Below, one piece after another: positions 1 to 7,472 of a DNA stretch of 13,547 bases (positions are counted from its first letter, which is position 1; every line of letters starts with the position of its first letter). The stretch covers positions 1 through 13,547 of the forward strand of contig PEWQ01000151.1 in assembly GCA_002780065.1 (NCBI GenBank), read 5' to 3'. Origin of the DNA: Candidatus Hydrogenedentes bacterium CG07_land_8_20_14_0_80_42_17 (GTDB lineage: Bacteria > UBA8481). Below the pieces are notes generated by a model. It saw only the letters and a list, made by a program, of their open reading frames with translations, had not been told where the DNA came from and did not search any database. The position numbers were made by a program, and so were the translations under genes.

Positions 1-15
1 ATAATTGAAAAATGA

Positions 16-56
16 AAATTGGAAAAATAAAATTTTCAATTTGCACTTTCCAATTT
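16..56. repeat. AT-rich inverted repeat
   Basis: A 10-bp arm at 16-25 is exactly complementary to 47-56, and short AATTT/TTTGCA words recur around it. No coding function is apparent. Such low-complexity repeats are common between genes, and this one stands just left of the minisatellite in a gene-free stretch of 194 bases. Confidence 0.5.
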
Positions 57-102
57 GCAATTTCAAATATAACGGGAGATGTCATGGAGGCACAGGCGCG
101 TC

Positions 103-187
103 GCGTCAATGGGCGCTCCGCGTCAATGGACGCTCCGCGTCAATGGGCGCTCCGCGTCAATGGACGCCACGCGTCAATGGACGCCTT
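103..187. repeat. Five-copy 17-bp minisatellite made of small hairpins
   Basis: Units start at 103, 120, 137, 154 and 171. The consensus is GCGTCAATGGRCGCTCC; the fourth unit ends in CAC, and the fifth is complete only for its first 15 bases. R alternates G, A, G, A, A. Every unit can form a 5-bp stem (GCGTC with GACGC) around an AATG loop; where R is G, a G-T wobble replaces the A-T pair. The array is bordered by an 8-bp inverted repeat, GCACAGGC at 90-97 and GCCTGTGC at 188-195. Because the period is 17, the reading frame shifts at each unit, so it is unlikely to be coding. It ends against the stop codon of the minus-strand glycosyltransferase gene (195-197). Confidence 0.85.
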
Positions 188-194
188 GCCTGTG

Positions 195-1532
195 CTAGCT
201 AACGGCGAGGCTTACCAGAAGTAAAGGATAAAGAAAGAATTCAGGGCGAGTCCATAGAAGAAATGGGAAGCTTTCATAAAATCCGAATCCGAACCAAAGT
301 ATTAAAATGAGTGCTAGTAGTGAAATGCGTTCGGTTTTTTTCGACTGCGCTATGCTTAGCAATACTGCAAAAGGCACGAGCAGAAAAACTTCGTACTGAA
401 TCAAAACAAATTTAGAAATCAAGAGAGGACCGATGAGCGCCATTGCAGTTCCACTACGAGGAGAAGAGGCGAGATAAGCTCTCCATCGTGGATGAAGAAA
501 TAACCAGCCATAGATTAATAGAATGGCACCGATATAAAATGTGTGAAGTAATTTCAGAATGTTAGAATCCGCATCGAGAGAAAACCAGCTTGCTAACGCG
601 GCGGCGGCGGAGCGATTTGCCGGAGAAAAAAGAGTGTAAGTGTATGAGCCGTACCAAACCGAAAAACTTTTAAGCCACTCTAGCCAGATTCCAGAGCCAA
701 GTAATAATTCGAAAAAAAAGACTACGAAAGAAATTCCTGCAATTACCCCGCAAATTTCTTTTATAGCTCGTATTCGCGGCTTAACAAAAATAATACTCCA
801 AATAAGAAATATTAAAAGTCCTGCGGCAAGAGGTTTAATTGCGATTGAAATGCCCAGTGCAACTCCGGCTAAAAAAAGCTGAGGCTGTGGCTTGACGCGA
901 AGGTAAAGAAAGATGGAGGTTGTAAGCAATGCGATCTCCGTGAATTGGCCGTAGACAAATGATGATCGGCACGGATCAAACCAGAGTGCGACGACTGCCA
1001 AAATCTCGAATGGGATCGTCTCAATACCTGCGAATTTACGAAGCAGAAAGATAGAACCCAAAAGCGACAAGAGCGTTACTAAATTCCAGATTCGATATCC
1101 GTCGCGAAATCCCAAGCGATCGATTCCGAAAACTCTTAATAGTCCGAATGTTGCGGGAGACACTTTCGAATATGGATTGTTTGACAGCTCATGAAGAGAT
1201 GACCATTCAGGATAATAACGCAAGGGCAGGAAAGAGCGAAATCGAGGATCAGGCAGTCGAGGCACAACGTATTGAACCCACGTCTCGTCCACTTTCCAAT
1301 TTAATTCTTGCCGCAATTCTTCGCTTAAGGCAGAGCTTTCGATTGCGATCAGTTTATCCTGTGAGTGATAGAATAGCGGCCCAGCGACCTGTCGTGAAAG
1401 TTGAGCCAGCGAGCGATAATAAAAAAAGTCTTGGCCATAGGTTTCATGCGCCGGATGAAAAAGATAGATGCAAATCGTTGCGGCAAGTGCTATACAGATG
1501 AGAGTTCGCCACACAATTTTACTTTCTATCAT
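195..1532 (-). CDS. GT87-like polytopic membrane glycosyltransferase
   Basis: About 445 residues with a hydrophobic helix close to the N-terminus and roughly eight to ten further membrane segments. Features typical of the GT-C class, GT87 (DUF2029) group are an acidic motif after the first helix (GQDFFYYRSLAQ), a later NPYSKVSPATFGLLRVFG stretch, and a YGQFTEIALL segment followed by AGVALGISIAIKP. Such enzymes use polyprenyl-phosphate sugars and act on the outer face of the membrane, probably on a lipid or cell-envelope glycan; the substrate cannot be read from the sequence. I chose the ATG at 1532. A TTG at 1556 in the same frame would add eight residues, and neither start has a good ribosome binding site. 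The gene is divergent from rplU and ends against the minisatellite. The family call is moderately secure; the specific function is unknown. Confidence 0.7.
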   Translation of the reverse strand: MIESKIVWRTLICIALAATICIYLFHPAHETYGQDFFYYRSLAQLSRQVAGPLFYHSQDKLIAIESSALSEELRQELNWKVDETWVQYVVPRLPDPRFRSFLPLRYYPEWSSLHELSNNPYSKVSPATFGLLRVFGIDRLGFRDGYRIWNLVTLLSLLGSIFLLRKFAGIETIPFEILAVVALWFDPCRSSFVYGQFTEIALLTTSIFLYLRVKPQPQLFLAGVALGISIAIKPLAAGLLIFLIWSIIFVKPRIRAIKEICGVIAGISFVVFFFELLLGSGIWLEWLKSFSVWYGSYTYTLFSPANRSAAAALASWFSLDADSNILKLLHTFYIGAILLIYGWLFLHPRWRAYLASSPRSGTAMALIGPLLISKFVLIQYEVFLLVPFAVLLSIAQSKKTERISLLALILILWFGFGFYESFPFLLWTRPEFFLYPLLLVSLAVS

Positions 1533-1578
1533 TTTTATTACACTATCTTTTTCCAAAGCTTTTTAATTTTTTCACAGC

Positions 1579-1599
1579 TTCTCTCAAAGGGCGAGAGAA
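1579..1599. repeat. 7-bp hairpin in the divergent intergenic region
   Basis: TTCTCTC (1579-1585) and GAGAGAA (1593-1599) form a 7-bp stem around a 7-base loop. It lies between the divergent glycosyltransferase and rplU genes, upstream of the rplU promoter. It could be an operator or simply a chance inverted repeat. Confidence 0.35.
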
Positions 1600-1627
1600 A
1601 AAGAATAACTTTTTCAGTAAAAATATG

Positions 1628-1655
1628 TTGCATTTATTTTATTATCGTTTATGAT
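1628..1655 (+). promoter_or_regulatory. Sigma-70-type promoter of rplU, close to the start codon
   Basis: TTGCAT (1628-1633), a 16-bp spacer and TATGAT (1650-1655). Transcription would be expected to begin near 1662, only about 3 bases before the rplU ATG at 1665, and no Shine-Dalgarno sequence is visible. This suggests a leaderless or nearly leaderless mRNA. Confidence 0.55.
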
Positions 1656-1664
1656 TCTCGACTT

Positions 1665-2009
1665 ATGACAGACATAAAAGAAAATAAAGGACAAGTTCCT
1701 TATGCAATTGTTGAGCATAGCGGAAATCAGTACCGAGTTGCAGCAGGCGATATTCTTATAGTGAATAGGATTGATGCAAAACCGGAAACTTCAATCGATT
1801 TCGGGCAGACATTGTATTATGAGAATGGAAGCGATATTAAAATTGGTCGGCCGATTCTTGCAGATGTAAAAGTGAAAGCCACTTTGCTCGATAACGAACG
1901 AGGAGCAAAGATTCTGGTCTTCAAATTCAAGAAGACAAAGAATTTTCGCAGACGCCGTGGACACAGGCAGGAACTTTCCAGAATCCGTATAGATTCCATA
2001 TCTTGCTGA
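1665..2009 (+). CDS. rplU: 50S ribosomal protein bL21
   Basis: A 114-residue protein with the L21 signature: YAIVEHSGNQYRV near the N-terminus, a central beta-rich region with the GRPIL stretch, and a basic C-terminus including NFRRRRGHRQE. L21 binds 23S rRNA in the large subunit. The family usually starts directly at the YAVIxxGGKQY segment and is about 100 residues long; here about 12 residues (MTDIKENKGQVP) precede it. The frame stays open further upstream, but the ATG at 1665 fits the promoter and the family length. It is the first gene of the block; prp follows 6 bases after the stop. Identification is secure, the exact start less so. Confidence 0.93.
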   Translation: MTDIKENKGQVPYAIVEHSGNQYRVAAGDILIVNRIDAKPETSIDFGQTLYYENGSDIKIGRPILADVKVKATLLDNERGAKILVFKFKKTKNFRRRRGHRQELSRIRIDSISC

Positions 2010-2015
2010 CAATCC

Positions 2016-2324
2016 GTGATTCGGGTCGAAATTACTCGAGGATGGATAAAAGTAAATGGACATGCGGGGGCAGGTGCGAAGGGCTCTGATCCTGTTTGCG
2101 CCGCAGTTTCGACGCTTGCTTGGACTTTGATTTACGGTATTTCAGAGGTTCTTGGAATTGAAGTGACAATTTTAAGAGAAGCTAAAGGCGAACTGGAAGC
2201 CGTTTGGAAGAACGACAATTCTCGAGAAGAATTAGTTTTGGTTGAGACGGTTTGCGGTTCGCTCAGAGAGATTGCAAAGAAGAATCCGAAGCGGATCATT
2301 ATGAATGATGAATGCGCAAGCTAG
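2016..2324 (+). CDS. prp: Prp-type ribosomal-processing cysteine protease (YsxB family)
   Basis: 102 residues with the family motif GHAGAGAKGSDPVCAAVS. The presumed catalytic pair is His16 and Cys28, 12 residues apart as in the Staphylococcus aureus enzyme (His22/Cys34), and Asp25 of the motif is also present. In Firmicutes, Prp removes an N-terminal extension from ribosomal protein L27 before assembly. The gene starts with GTG, has no clear ribosome binding site, and lies 6 bases after rplU, so translation is probably coupled. Its place between rplU and rpmA is the classic one. The oddity is that the neighbouring L27 shows no Prp-type extension, so the substrate here is uncertain. Fold and active site are confidently assigned; the role is inferred. 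Confidence 0.85.
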   Translation: MIRVEITRGWIKVNGHAGAGAKGSDPVCAAVSTLAWTLIYGISEVLGIEVTILREAKGELEAVWKNDNSREELVLVETVCGSLREIAKKNPKRIIMNDECAS

Positions 2325-2332
2325 GAAAAAGT

Positions 2333-2375
2333 TTGAGCTTTTGTAAGCTCTATAGTAAGATAGCGTGATTGGAGG
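2333..2375 (+). promoter_or_regulatory. Candidate rpmA promoter, hairpin and ribosome binding site
   Basis: TTGAGC (2333-2338), a 17-bp spacer and TAAGAT (2356-2361) form a moderate promoter. A 6-bp hairpin (GAGCTT 2335-2340 with AAGCTC 2345-2350, loop TTGT) lies inside it. GGAGG at 2371-2375 is 8 bases before the ATG at 2384 and decides the rpmA start against the in-frame TTG at 2369, which overlaps this GGAGG. Confidence 0.45.
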
Positions 2376-2383
2376 ATGGTAAG

Positions 2384-2647
2384 ATGGCTCATAAGAAGGG
2401 AATGGGATCGACCAGAAATGGACGAGACAGTCAATCGAAGAGACTTGGAATAAAGGTATTCGGAGGAGCAGTATGCACAGCCGGAGCCATTCTTGTACGT
2501 CAGCGTGGAACAAAACTTCATCCTGGAGTTGGAGTTGGATGCGGCAGAGATCACACGCTTTTTGCTATGAGAGCAGGAGTAGTCAAACATGAGCGTAGAG
2601 GCAACAGAAATGTTGTTTCCGTTTATGACTCGGCTCAAATTCAATAA
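2384..2647 (+). CDS. rpmA: 50S ribosomal protein bL27
   Basis: 87 residues starting [19 protein letters not shown], the normal flexible N-terminus that reaches toward the peptidyl-transferase centre, followed by the core with [15 protein letters not shown] and DHTLFA. Length and all landmarks fit the family. The start is fixed by GGAGG 8 bases upstream. An alternative TTG start would add only MEDGK, which does not resemble the hydrophobic Prp cleavage sequence of Firmicutes L27. Two cysteines (in AVCTAG and VGCGRD) are slightly unusual. Neighbours are prp upstream and obgE downstream. Identification is very secure. Confidence 0.97.
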   Translation: MAHKKGMGSTRNGRDSQSKRLGIKVFGGAVCTAGAILVRQRGTKLHPGVGVGCGRDHTLFAMRAGVVKHERRGNRNVVSVYDSAQIQ

Positions 2648-2666
2648 CATTTTATCAATTCTGTTT

Positions 2667-2695
2667 TTTACCGGTCAATCAGAGTAATTTAGAAT
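2667..2695 (+). promoter_or_regulatory. Candidate obgE promoter abutting the start codon
   Basis: TTTACC (2667-2672), a 17-bp spacer and TAGAAT (2690-2695). The -10 box ends only 4 bases before the ATG at 2700, and no Shine-Dalgarno sequence is visible. A start point at or near the ATG would make the mRNA leaderless. The call rests on sequence resemblance only. Confidence 0.4.
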
Positions 2696-2699
2696 TGCC

Positions 2700-3932
2700 A
2701 TGTGGATCGATGAGATAGAGTTATCAGTTCGATCCGGCGACGGCGGCGACGGAGTAGTTTCTTTCAGACATGAAAAATGTGTCGAGTTCGGCGGACCTAA
2801 CGGCGGAAACGGCGGCAAAGGCGGAGATGTAATCTTCGTTGCCTCAAGACATTTGACCTCATTATTTTCTTTGCGCGGAAAAAAACGTTTGAAGGCAGAG
2901 AACGGTGAGCACGGCGGAACTTCTCTATGCACGGGAAAATCAGGAAAAGAGCTTGTAATAAAAGTTCCGATAGGAACTGTCATTCGCAGAGCGGGCGACG
3001 GAGCCGTGATTGCTGACTTTGTCAATGACGGAGAAAAGTGTTTGGCTCTTGAAGGCGGACGCGGCGGAAGAGGAAATGCGGCTTTTGTGACTTCTGTCAG
3101 ACGCAGTCCGAAAGAGCGCGAGCTTGGCGAAAAAGGAAAGACACTGTCTCTGAAATTTGAACTGCGTTTAATTGCGGACGTTGGATTGATAGGATTGCCT
3201 AACGCTGGTAAATCAACTCTGCTTTCCCGACTTTCAGCCGCCAGACCGAAGATTGCGGATTATCCGTTTACTACTCTGGAACCCTCGCTCGGGATTGTAG
3301 ATTGCGGCGGAAGCTCGTTTACTCTGGCGGATATGCCAGGGCTCATTCGCGGAGCTCATACCGGAAAGGGGCTTGGAATAAAATTTCTTCGGCACATCGA
3401 GAGAACGCGTTTGCTTCTTCATCTGGTTGACTCTACTTCTGAGAATCCTTTAGAGGACTATAGAACAATTCAGGAGGAACTGGAATTATACGGGCACGGA
3501 CTTTTTGCAAAAAAATCAATTCTTGTTTTTACAAAGATAGACGCGGCTGATCCTCCAAATATCGAAGGTGTTAATTCTATTGCAATTTCTTCGCAATCTG
3601 GAAAAGGATTGGAAAAAATAAAGAGAATCGTATTGAATGAACTTGATTCAATTCCGGCAGTGGAGCCTTTGCGAAGCGAAATAACATCTGAAGTGAAAAT
3701 GGAACTTCCTGTGACTGTGCGGAAAGACGGAGACGTTTTTCTGGTGGAAGGAGATGCTGTAAGAAGATATCTTGATAGAAGAAAGCCCGAAGATTTCGAC
3801 GGCTGGAGACGTTTTTGGAATGCATTGGTTAGATGGGGCGTAGCGGATGAATTGAGGCGGATTGGAATCGAAGAGGGCGATACGGTTGTCATCGGAGATA
3901 TCGAGTTAGAGTATTGGGACGAGGACAAATGA
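2700..3932 (+). CDS. obgE: GTPase Obg/CgtA with OCT domain
   Basis: 410 residues. The glycine-rich Obg fold occupies about 1-158 (SGDGGDG, GGPNGGNGGKGGD). The G domain follows with G1 GLPNAGKST at 165-173, switch region DYPFTT, G3 DMPG at 211-214, G4 TKID at 278-281 (Thr where most family members have Asn) and G5 SSQSGKG near 297-303. A C-terminal OCT domain runs from about 337 to the end. Obg is an essential 50S-assembly GTPase linked to stress signalling. The OCT domain is typical of Firmicutes, spirochaetes and related lineages and is absent in proteobacterial ObgE. The stop overlaps the proB start by 4 bases. Identification is secure. Confidence 0.96.
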   Translation: MWIDEIELSVRSGDGGDGVVSFRHEKCVEFGGPNGGNGGKGGDVIFVASRHLTSLFSLRGKKRLKAENGEHGGTSLCTGKSGKELVIKVPIGTVIRRAGDGAVIADFVNDGEKCLALEGGRGGRGNAAFVTSVRRSPKERELGEKGKTLSLKFELRLIADVGLIGLPNAGKSTLLSRLSAARPKIADYPFTTLEPSLGIVDCGGSSFTLADMPGLIRGAHTGKGLGIKFLRHIERTRLLLHLVDSTSENPLEDYRTIQEELELYGHGLFAKKSILVFTKIDAADPPNIEGVNSIAISSQSGKGLEKIKRIVLNELDSIPAVEPLRSEITSEVKMELPVTVRKDGDVFLVEGDAVRRYLDRRKPEDFDGWRRFWNALVRWGVADELRRIGIEEGDTVVIGDIELEYWDEDK

Positions 3933-5047
3933 AGACGAGCTTGCAAAAAATTGTGAAGTCGCGGAGAGTTGTAATTAAAGTGGGAACGAGCCTTCTTTCC
4001 GACTCGAAGATGAATCTCGACAGAAAATCTTTAAGTTCAGTTGTCGAAAATGTTCTCGTTGCAAGAAAAATGGGAAAGTCAGCGGTGCTCGTGACTTCAG
4101 GCGCTGTTGGAGCGGGAATGGGAAAACTTGGGTTAAAGACCCGTCCAAAAACTTCGCTCGAAAAACAGATTTGCGCCGCAGTGGGGCAGTCGCTTCTGAT
4201 GCACGAATACGAGAGAATTTTTTCTGAGAGCGGAGTTGTGACGGCTCAAGTGCTGCTGACCAGAAATGATATTGAAGACAGACGAAAACATCAGAATGTG
4301 CGAAAAGTTATCGAAGGTCTATTAGAAAAAAATGTTCTTCCGATAGTGAACGAAAACGATGTAGTTGCGGACGACGAAATAAAATTCGGAGACAACGACA
4401 CTCTTTCAGGATTAGTCGCAGAAATAATTGATGCAGAGAGTTTAATTATTTTGACAGATGTTGACGGCTTGTATGACTCGATAGAATCGAAAAAGATCAT
4501 TCCTGTTGTCGCCGATATTGATTCCCGCTTGTATGAAATTGCAGGGGGAGCCGGCGGAGAAAATTCTGTCGGCGGCATGATTACAAAATTGAAGGTAGCG
4601 GAGAAGATGACGCGAGCGGGAAGAATAACAGTTATCGCGTCAGGCAAGAGAAGCGATGCAGTCAAAAAAATACTTTCAGGTGAAAATGTTGGAACTCTTT
4701 TCCTGCCTTCGAAGAAGCGAATCGAAGCGCGAAAACGCTGGATTGCGGACCAACTTATTTCGCGCGGAAAAATTATTGTGGATGCCGGCGCGGCTAATGC
4801 GTTGAAGAACAGAGGCGGAAGTCTTTTGCCAAAGGGAATTAAAGGAGTGAGCGGTTCTTTTGTGGCTGGGAGCCCTGTCGAAATTGTTGACGAAAGTGAT
4901 TTAAAGATAGCTCAAGGCTTATCAGCCTACAGCTCCCGCGAACTCGGCAGAATCAAAGGCATTCGAAGCGACAAAATAGAATCGGTTTTAGGATACACTA
5001 GAGGCGAAGAAGCAATACATCGTGACAATCTAGTTGTATTCAAATAA
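3929..5047 (+). CDS. proB: Glutamate 5-kinase with PUA domain
   Basis: 372 residues. The amino-acid-kinase domain starts with VVIKVGTSLL and includes VTSGAVGAGMGKLGL, the conserved NENDVVADDEIKFGDNDTL substrate region and GGMITKLKVAEKM. A PUA domain follows from about residue 270 (GKIIVDAGAANAL to the end). The enzyme phosphorylates L-glutamate with ATP, the first and usually proline-inhibited step of proline synthesis. The ATG at 3929 overlaps the obgE stop (ATGA) with GAGG just upstream; a TTG at 3914 would add five residues and is less likely. ProA, the next enzyme, is encoded 77 bases downstream. Identification is secure. Confidence 0.96.
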   Translation: MKTSLQKIVKSRRVVIKVGTSLLSDSKMNLDRKSLSSVVENVLVARKMGKSAVLVTSGAVGAGMGKLGLKTRPKTSLEKQICAAVGQSLLMHEYERIFSESGVVTAQVLLTRNDIEDRRKHQNVRKVIEGLLEKNVLPIVNENDVVADDEIKFGDNDTLSGLVAEIIDAESLIILTDVDGLYDSIESKKIIPVVADIDSRLYEIAGGAGGENSVGGMITKLKVAEKMTRAGRITVIASGKRSDAVKKILSGENVGTLFLPSKKRIEARKRWIADQLISRGKIIVDAGAANALKNRGGSLLPKGIKGVSGSFVAGSPVEIVDESDLKIAQGLSAYSSRELGRIKGIRSDKIESVLGYTRGEEAIHRDNLVVFK

Positions 5048-5097
5048 CAAACCAAAAAAGTTTCTTACATCATCGTTTCGATCTTGATATTCTCTAA

Positions 5098-5118
5098 TAT
5101 AATAATTTGATCAAGGAG
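5098..5118 (+). promoter_or_regulatory. Consensus -10 box and ribosome binding site upstream of proA
   Basis: A perfect TATAAT lies at 5098-5103. The best -35 is weak (TTTCGA at 5076-5081, 16-bp spacing); the TTGATA at 5084-5089 is too close to serve. AAGGAG at 5113-5118 stands 6 bases before the GTG at 5125 and decides the proA start in favour of that codon over the TTG at 5107. Confidence 0.5.
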
Positions 5119-5124
5119 ATTGCT

Positions 5125-6363
5125 GTGAGAGGAATCGCATTGGAATTAGCAAAACGCGCCAGAAAATCATCGAAGGTTCTTGCTGTGGCAAGAGGCGAAG
5201 AGCGGCGGGCGGCTCTTTTAAAGATTGCCGATATGCTGGAAATAAAAAAAGAGTTTATTCTTTCCGCAAACAAAAAAGATCTAGAACGAGCCGTCGGCAT
5301 TTCTGATGCGTTCAGAGACCGATTGACTCTGAATGACGTTCGAATAAAAGCGATGGCTGATGGAGTTCGCACTGTTGCTTCTCTTCGCGATCCTGTCGGA
5401 GAGGTTGTGACAGGCTGGCGAAGACCGAACGGACTGCTCATAGAAAAGGTGCGTGTGCCGATCGGAGTCATTCTGGTCATCTATGAATCGCGGCCTAACG
5501 TGACTGCCGATGCCGCGGCTCTGACGCTTTTTTCAGGGAATGCGGTAATACTTCGCGGAGGAAAAGAAGCTTTCGAATCGAATCGCGCAATTGCAGAGAT
5601 AATGTCCGAGTCGCTTCTTTTGAGCGGACTGCCTTCAGACTCTATTGTGTTTGTCGACAGAATCGAACGCGAATTTGTATCCGAATTATTGAAGCTCGAA
5701 GGTGAGATTGATATGGCGATTCCGCGCGGTGGAGAAGGACTTATTCGAATGGTCGTCGAGAACTCGCGGATACCTGTTGTCTATCACGGAGCGGGAATTT
5801 GTCACGTATTTATCGACGAGACTGCTGATTTGGACATGGCAATGAAGATTGTCAGGAATGCAAAATGTTCGAGGCCCGGCGTTTGTAACGCAATGGAGAC
5901 GCTTCTTGTGCATGAAGCGATTGCAAAAAAAACATTACCTCGAATTGCAGAGACACTTAATGATGTTGAACTGCGCGGCGATGAGTTCTCACGCACAATC
6001 GTGCCGTCAATGAAACCTGCCGTTGAAGAGGATTGGAGCAAGGAATATCTCGCGAAGATTCTTTCTATTCGAGTAGTGAAGGGCGTTACCGAAGCTGTGG
6101 AGCATATCGAAAGATACGGCTCCCATCTTGCGGATTCGATTGTGACTCGAGATATTAATTCTGCGGAATATTTTTCGCGCAATGTGGATTCGTCGACTGT
6201 ATTCATAAATGCTTCGACGCGGTTTACTGACGGCGGAGAATTCGGTTTAGGCGCGGAGATTGGTATTTCGACTCAGAAACTTCATGCGCGCGGTCCAATG
6301 GGACCTTTTGAATTAACGACAACAAAATATATTGTACGCGGCGAAGGACAGATTCGGGAGTGA
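5125..6363 (+). CDS. proA: Glutamate-5-semialdehyde dehydrogenase (gamma-glutamyl phosphate reductase)
   Basis: 412 residues with the aldehyde-dehydrogenase fold. Landmarks are VPIGVILVIYESRPNVTADAA, ILRGGKEAFESN, the catalytic region CSRPGVCNAMETLLV with nucleophile Cys254, and FGLGAEIGISTQKLHARGPMG near the C-terminus. It reduces gamma-glutamyl phosphate with NADPH to glutamate-5-semialdehyde, the second step of proline synthesis, directly after ProB. I chose GTG at 5125 because AAGGAG lies 6 bases upstream; a TTG at 5107 would add six residues. The stop overlaps the nadD start (GTGA). Identification is secure. Confidence 0.96.
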   Translation: MRGIALELAKRARKSSKVLAVARGEERRAALLKIADMLEIKKEFILSANKKDLERAVGISDAFRDRLTLNDVRIKAMADGVRTVASLRDPVGEVVTGWRRPNGLLIEKVRVPIGVILVIYESRPNVTADAAALTLFSGNAVILRGGKEAFESNRAIAEIMSESLLLSGLPSDSIVFVDRIEREFVSELLKLEGEIDMAIPRGGEGLIRMVVENSRIPVVYHGAGICHVFIDETADLDMAMKIVRNAKCSRPGVCNAMETLLVHEAIAKKTLPRIAETLNDVELRGDEFSRTIVPSMKPAVEEDWSKEYLAKILSIRVVKGVTEAVEHIERYGSHLADSIVTRDINSAEYFSRNVDSSTVFINASTRFTDGGEFGLGAEIGISTQKLHARGPMGPFELTTTKYIVRGEGQIRE

Positions 6364-7472
6364 CAGAAAAAAAACACATTGGAATATTCGGAGGAGTTTT
6401 CAATCCTCCGCATATCGGGCATCTGGCTGTTGCAGAATGTGCACGGGATTTTTTGAATCTTAATACTGTATATTGGGTGCCTTCAGGAAATCCTCCGCAC
6501 AAGAGAATCTCGGATCAGGTATCAAAAGAGATGCGTTTGAAGCTTGTAAATGCAGTTGTCGAAGGAAATAGCTCATTTCGAATCTTTGCTGACGAGATGG
6601 AACGCGGCGGAATCACATATTCGATAGAGACTGCAAGAAAAATAAAGAAACTGAATCCTGATTCCGAAATCTATTTTCTGCTCGGAACAGATGCTTACAT
6701 CTCGCTCCCAACTTGGCAATCTATCGATGAATTAATGAGACTTGTTCATTTTGTTGTCTATCCCCGCGGCCGCGAATCTGCTCCAAATTTAAAATCTTCT
6801 CATGCAATTTTTCTCGATGCGCATAATGTTGATCTCTCATCTTCTGATATTCGCGATAAACTTTCCATTCTTTGCAGTGTGCGCTATCTCGTGCCGGAAG
6901 CAGTATTGCAAATAATTGAAGACGAAGCGCTTTACACTTCCGAGTTGAACAGCGGAATGAGAAAGCATATTGACGCTGTCGAGCGCGCCTCAGTTTATTT
7001 GGCTGAGCTATGGGGAATTCCGCCGTGGGCGGCCAGGCTTGCGGCGAAATACCATGATGCGTATAAATCTTTTTCTGCGGTTGAGTGCGTTAAGATTTTG
7101 GAGCGAAGAGGAGAAATACCCGATGATTTTGAGCGGAAATCGGCTCCGCTTCTTCATGGAAAAGTTGCGGCTGAGCGAATAGAGATGATAGCTCAGAGAA
7201 GGGGATATGATGATTCGATATGGAGTGATATTGCGAATGCTGTTCGATATCATACGACAGGAAGAGAAGGCATGAGCGAGCTGGAGAAACTGCTGATGGT
7301 TGCCGACCGCTTTGGCAAGGATTGGAATGAACTTTCTGAGATACCGGTTAATCCGAAAGTTGCGATCAGGTTTGTGCTGAAACGAAAAATGGAAATTCTG
7401 AAACAAAAGGGAGTAGTTCCTTTACCAGCCGCTATTTCAGCGTGCAGAGAGCACGGAGTGGAAATTCAATGA
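6360..7472 (+). CDS. nadD: Fusion of NadD and a YqeK-type HD phosphohydrolase
   Basis: 370 residues, two enzymes in one chain. Residues 1 to about 195 are nicotinate-nucleotide adenylyltransferase, with the nucleotidyl-transfer motif GGVFNPPHIGH at 11-21 and SSSDIR at 160-165; it makes deamido-NAD from nicotinate mononucleotide and ATP. From about 200 an HD domain of the YqeK family follows: His203, the HD pair His232-Asp233, a later LLHG, then RYHTTGREGMSELEKLLMVAD. YqeK proteins hydrolyse diadenosine tetraphosphate symmetrically. The metal ligands are kept, but the usual end of the last motif (ADxIEPxR) reads ADRFGKDW, so activity may be changed. NadD and YqeK are usually separate adjacent genes. 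The start is GTG, overlapping the proA stop. Confidence 0.9.
   Translation: MTEKKHIGIFGGVFNPPHIGHLAVAECARDFLNLNTVYWVPSGNPPHKRISDQVSKEMRLKLVNAVVEGNSSFRIFADEMERGGITYSIETARKIKKLNPDSEIYFLLGTDAYISLPTWQSIDELMRLVHFVVYPRGRESAPNLKSSHAIFLDAHNVDLSSSDIRDKLSILCSVRYLVPEAVLQIIEDEALYTSELNSGMRKHIDAVERASVYLAELWGIPPWAARLAAKYHDAYKSFSAVECVKILERRGEIPDDFERKSAPLLHGKVAAERIEMIAQRRGYDDSIWSDIANAVRYHTTGREGMSELEKLLMVADRFGKDWNELSEIPVNPKVAIRFVLKRKMEILKQKGVVPLPAAISACREHGVEIQ

Noticed and set aside
103-187. Possible CRISPR array
   Set aside because: The units adjoin directly with no unique spacers, and no cas genes are present.
5-224. Two overlapping plus-strand reading frames rich in repeats (VNGR, ASMDA)
   Set aside because: They are translations of the 17-bp minisatellite; the repeat period is not a multiple of three, so the apparent motifs are just frame-shifted copies of the same DNA.
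1401-1664. An 88-residue upstream extension of L21
   Set aside because: It runs antisense through the start of the glycosyltransferase gene, has unlikely composition, and lies upstream of the rplU promoter.
3470-3946. Long minus-strand frame antisense to obgE and similar antisense frames over proB, proA, nadD and glnE
   Set aside because: All are serine-rich shadows of confidently identified genes and lack ribosome binding sites.
5084-5103. TTGATA plus TATAAT as a promoter for proA
   Set aside because: The two boxes are only 8 bp apart, too close for sigma-70 recognition; only the TATAAT is kept.
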